DNA from: Firmicutes bacterium UBA1191
GTDB taxonomy: Bacteria > Bacillota > Clostridia > Peptostreptococcales > Anaerovoracaceae
Length of the DNA: 24,360 nucleotides
Direction: 5' to 3'
Assembly: GCA_002310095.1 (NCBI GenBank)
Contig: DBYH01000014.1
Location: 1-24,360 of the forward strand
Under the pieces are notes generated by a model that saw only the letters and a list, made by a program, of their open reading frames with translations, had not been told where the DNA came from and ran no database searches. Each line of letters opens with the position of its first letter. Position 1 is the stretch's first letter. The position numbers and the translations under genes were made by a program. Positions 22,201 through 24,360 of the stretch are shown here, piece by piece.

Positions 22201-23802
22201 CTATACAGGCTGGAATCCTCTCTCTTCCATGTATGAAGAATCCTTCAGGAAAGTGAGAACGCCGCTTGTCTCCGGAGCGATGTCCTTGTAGTTCGCCGTT
22301 GCAAGTCCCGCAGGGATCTTGGTCTTGCATGCGGCTCTGTCGATGAGATCCTGCATCTCCTTTGTAGGAGGCGGGCCTATCAGTGAGCCGATGATGTAAG
22401 CGGCGATGGAAACGATGATTCCCATGAAGAACGTGTGCATTCCCGTCGGACCCGCAAGTCCCGCGGCTTCCCAGATGACCGAAATGACGCATCCTGAAAT
22501 CATGGACAGATAGCATCCGAGAGTGTTTCCTCTCTTCCACCATACCGCGCCAACATAGGATGGCAGGAATGATGATCCGAGAGTACTGAATGAGAATACT
22601 ACCAGACTGAACACTCCAGGAGGTCGCAGCAGGGCGATGATGATCGATACAACACCTACAACGAGGATGCAGATCCTCGATACGCTCATGAGCTGCTTGT
22701 CCGAAGCTTCCTTGTTGATGTATCTCTGGTATACGTCTCTTCCGAGCATTGTGCCCATCAGCATGAGCTGGGCGTCCGCCGTACTCATGATCGCCGACAT
22801 GATGGCTACGAGAACGATGGCGGCCAGAACTCCAGGCAGGAGCTTGTAAGCCAGCATCAGTACTACCATCTCACGGTCACCGCCAGGCTGTCCCAGTTCA
22901 GGCAGCAGTATGATTCCCATGAGTCCCATGATGTACGGAATGAAGATGAACAGCTGGTTCCATACAGTAGCGATTACTACAGTCTGCTTGGCCAGTTTCG
23001 GGCTCTCCATCGCCATGTGGCGGATTACTACGTGAGGAAGTCCCATATAGCCTATCAGGTATACGCCTACGGCTCCGGCGACTACGCCCCACTGTCCAAG
23101 GTACGCGTTATCTTTGCCCCACATTCCTGTGTACGTCGGATCGATAGCTGTAAGCTGCTCGTTGAGGCCTGTAAGTCCGCCTACCTGGCCCCACGCAAGG
23201 ATGAAGATCATGACCATGGAGCATACCATTACGATGCCCTGGATGAAGTCAGTCCACGCGACTGCCAGATATCCTCCGGCGAATGTGTAGAATACGATTA
23301 CGCCTGCGCCGATGATGATGGCTACAGGTAGAGGCACTCCCAGCAGAGCCGACATCGTCTTTCCTGCCGACAGGAACTGCGCCAGTACGTATCCATAAAC
23401 GAAGCAAATGGCTATTACCGCGGCTATGGCTCTCGTCGCCTTGCCCGGATAACGCTTCTCAATGTATTCGATAGGTGAAAGGCATCCCAGGTAGTACGAT
23501 AGTCTTCTCATTCTCTTGCCGAGGATACCTACGTTGAAAATGGCTCCGCCGCCGTCTCCGACCGCGTACCAAAGGGTGAAGTATCCGTCTTTGTATGTCT
23601 GCGCCGGACCTCCCATGAACATGTATCCCGACATGGATGTGGTCTGCAGCGTGAGGGCCGTCAGCACTGAGCCGATGCTTCTTCCGCCCAGCAGATAGTC
23701 CTCTGAAGTCTTACTGTGTTTCGACCAGTAAACTCCGATACCGATCATGCCTATGAGGTAGATGATCAGAACGACATATTCCGTTACGCCTCCGCCAATC
23801 AT
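22201..23802 (-). CDS. Sodium:solute symporter (SSF family)
   Basis: A 533-residue polytopic membrane transporter with about 13 hydrophobic segments. The SSF signature is spread over EDYLLGGRSIGSVLTALTL (33-51), then TFAGGYLAVAWTDFIQG near 173-189, and SAIMSTADAQLM near 336-347, where Ser/Thr residues contribute to the sodium site. It takes up a small organic solute with sodium. The sequence fits the PutP/PanF branch, but the substrate (amino acid, pantothenate or carboxylate) cannot be read from it. The C-terminal tail of about 65 residues is soluble. The ATG overlaps the stop of the small upstream gene (ATGA), and a GC-rich terminator follows. Confidence 0.93.
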   Translation of the reverse strand: MIGGGVTEYVVLIIYLIGMIGIGVYWSKHSKTSEDYLLGGRSIGSVLTALTLQTTSMSGYMFMGGPAQTYKDGYFTLWYAVGDGGGAIFNVGILGKRMRRLSYYLGCLSPIEYIEKRYPGKATRAIAAVIAICFVYGYVLAQFLSAGKTMSALLGVPLPVAIIIGAGVIVFYTFAGGYLAVAWTDFIQGIVMVCSMVMIFILAWGQVGGLTGLNEQLTAIDPTYTGMWGKDNAYLGQWGVVAGAVGVYLIGYMGLPHVVIRHMAMESPKLAKQTVVIATVWNQLFIFIPYIMGLMGIILLPELGQPGGDREMVVLMLAYKLLPGVLAAIVLVAIMSAIMSTADAQLMLMGTMLGRDVYQRYINKEASDKQLMSVSRICILVVGVVSIIIALLRPPGVFSLVVFSFSTLGSSFLPSYVGAVWWKRGNTLGCYLSMISGCVISVIWEAAGLAGPTGMHTFFMGIIVSIAAYIIGSLIGPPPTKEMQDLIDRAACKTKIPAGLATANYKDIAPETSGVLTFLKDSSYMEERGFQPV

Positions 23803-23999
23803 TCAACCTCACCCCCTTCCGCGGGCTGCCCATTACCGTCCTTGAGCGACGCCTGCCACTCATCGTAAGCCTTTTCCCAGGCTTCTTCCTCCTTGTCGTG
23901 CTTGGCCATCACGAAGTACATTATTATCGCGATAATAATATAGATCACCGGCCATGAAAGGAACGCGAAGAAAACTTGGGGTTCTAGTCCAAAAATCAT
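23799..23999 (-). CDS. Small single-span membrane protein paired with the symporter
   Basis: A 66-residue protein with a short N-terminal segment (MIFGLEPQVF), one transmembrane helix (residues 10-31) and an acidic, soluble C-terminal tail. Small membrane proteins are often encoded just before SSF transporters (YhdT before PanF; the 'symporter small accessory protein' class), and MxGLEP-like starts are typical of them. A strong AAAGGAGGAGG precedes the ATG. The 4-nt overlap with the symporter gene implies coupled synthesis and probably a physical subunit; the latter is inference. Confidence 0.85.
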   Translation of the reverse strand: MIFGLEPQVFFAFLSWPVIYIIIAIIMYFVMAKHDKEEEAWEKAYDEWQASLKDGNGQPAEGGEVE

Positions 24000-24067
24000 A
24001 TCCTCCTCCTTTCAAACGGTAACTGCTGATATAACGGATGATAATGATAAACATTGCTGTTTAGTCC

Positions 24068-24076
24068 ATTATAGCA
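24068..24076 (-). promoter_or_regulatory. Extended -10 promoter of the symporter operon
   Basis: On the minus strand TGCTATAAT. No -35 is convincing at 17 nt. The leader of about 60 nt holds no stem strong enough to call a riboswitch. Confidence 0.6.
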
Positions 24077-24142
24077 TTAGAATGTTAAACTAAAAGCATA
24101 ATTTATTTCTTAACGATATATGCTCATATGCAAAAGCAACAT

Positions 24143-24173
24143 AAAAGGACCGATGCGCGAGGCATCGGCCCTT
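24143..24173 (-). terminator. Intrinsic terminator of gdhA
   Basis: Arms 24143-24156 and 24162-24173 form a 12-bp stem with a 5-nt loop and four T's on the minus strand. The single imperfect pair is a G-U wobble in minus-strand RNA but an A-C mismatch on the plus strand, which fixes the direction. Confidence 0.88.
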
Positions 24174-24210
24174 CTGTTGTTCTGTCTGTTATGACTTCGT
24201 CAGTGTCCGA

Positions 24211-24360
24211 TTAAACGAGGCCCTGCTCCATCATTGCAGCAGCAACCTTCTCGAATCCAGCGATGTTACCACCCTGTACGAGGAGGTTCTTGTTGCCGTA
24301 GTACTTCTCAGCAGCTGCGGCACTGTTCTTGTAGATGTTGACCATGATCTGGTGCAGCTG
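24211..24360 (-). CDS. gdhA: NADP-type glutamate dehydrogenase, C-terminal end only
   Basis: The last 49 codons and the stop. The rest lies beyond the window edge. The translated end, QGGNIAGFEKVAAAMMEQGLV, matches the highly conserved C-terminus of hexameric bacterial glutamate dehydrogenases of the GdhA class (NIAGFxKVADAMxxQGxV). The enzyme links 2-oxoglutarate and ammonia to glutamate. A terminator follows 38 nt downstream, so it does not share a transcript with the symporter. The call rests on this short segment, but the motif is distinctive. Confidence 0.9.
   Translation of the reverse strand, partial: QLHQIMVNIYKNSAAAAEKYYGNKNLLVQGGNIAGFEKVAAAMMEQGLV

Noticed and set aside
24000..24067. 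Riboswitch in the symporter leader
   Set aside because: About 60 nt, AT-rich, no strong paired elements or known conserved core.
1..24360. CRISPR array, insertion sequence, toxin-antitoxin or defence island
   Set aside because: No regularly spaced repeats, transposase, nuclease/antitoxin pair or defence-type domains were seen on either strand.

Overview
The window is a compact stretch of a low-to-moderate GC Gram-positive anaerobe. I place it in the Clostridia (Eubacteriales), possibly near Anaerovoracaceae. The placement rests on a ftsE-ftsX-M23 peptidase-CtpA cluster, a YerC-type TrpR-like regulator, a TrpR-independent set of strong AGGAGG ribosome sites, an NADP-type glutamate dehydrogenase and a split transketolase. 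The family-level placement is inference. Every protein gene is on the minus strand, so transcription runs from high to low coordinates; only one tRNA-Arg gene is on the plus strand. Nearly all start codons can be fixed by a Shine-Dalgarno sequence, by an ATGA/TGATG overlap, or by an adjacent promoter.

Layout in transcription order: (1) the 3' end of gdhA with its terminator (24360-24143); (2) a small membrane protein plus a sodium:solute symporter (23999-22201); (3) two uncharacterised proteins plus the NAD(P)HX dehydratase nnrD (22114-20415); (4) a long block of seven genes, transketolase N and C subunits, ftsE, ftsX, an EnvC-like M23 protein, recJ and the S41 protease ctpA (20263-12879); (5) a yerC-like regulator with its own promoter (12766-12467); (6) an eight-gene block, phosphopantetheinyl transferase, a metallo-beta-lactamase-fold enzyme, recX, tcdA, an unknown coiled-coil protein, rmuC, a metallophosphoesterase and deoB (12394-6489); (7) a secreted lysozyme-like cell-wall protein (6368-4533); (8) tRNA-Ser(CGA); (9) an AT-rich gene for a fusion of a degenerate CapA domain with an ATP-grasp ligase (4291-2216), followed by plus-strand tRNA-Arg(CCG); (10) a CntK/DapF-like racemase and an M29 aminopeptidase (1969-1, cut by the window edge).

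The block from ftsE to ctpA, together with the secreted lysozyme-like protein, deals with cell-wall hydrolysis during growth and division: FtsEX drives a coiled-coil M23 partner across the membrane. RecJ, RecX and RmuC are DNA repair factors interleaved with housekeeping metabolism (pentose phosphates, nucleoside salvage, tRNA modification, NAD(P)H repair).

The most interesting structure I found is not a gene. At six intergenic junctions the hairpin (usually the terminator) of one unit physically overlaps the promoter of the next: the -35 element, where there is one, sits in the hairpin loop, or the -10 does, and the usual -10 follows directly on the U-tract. Two of these promoters place TATAAT exactly 6 nt before the ATG, predicting leaderless mRNAs. 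The second notable item is the CapA-like/ATP-grasp fusion, whose CapA domain has lost the expected metal-binding motifs. I found no CRISPR array, insertion sequence, prophage or classical defence system. No stretch over 300 bases lacks a gene.
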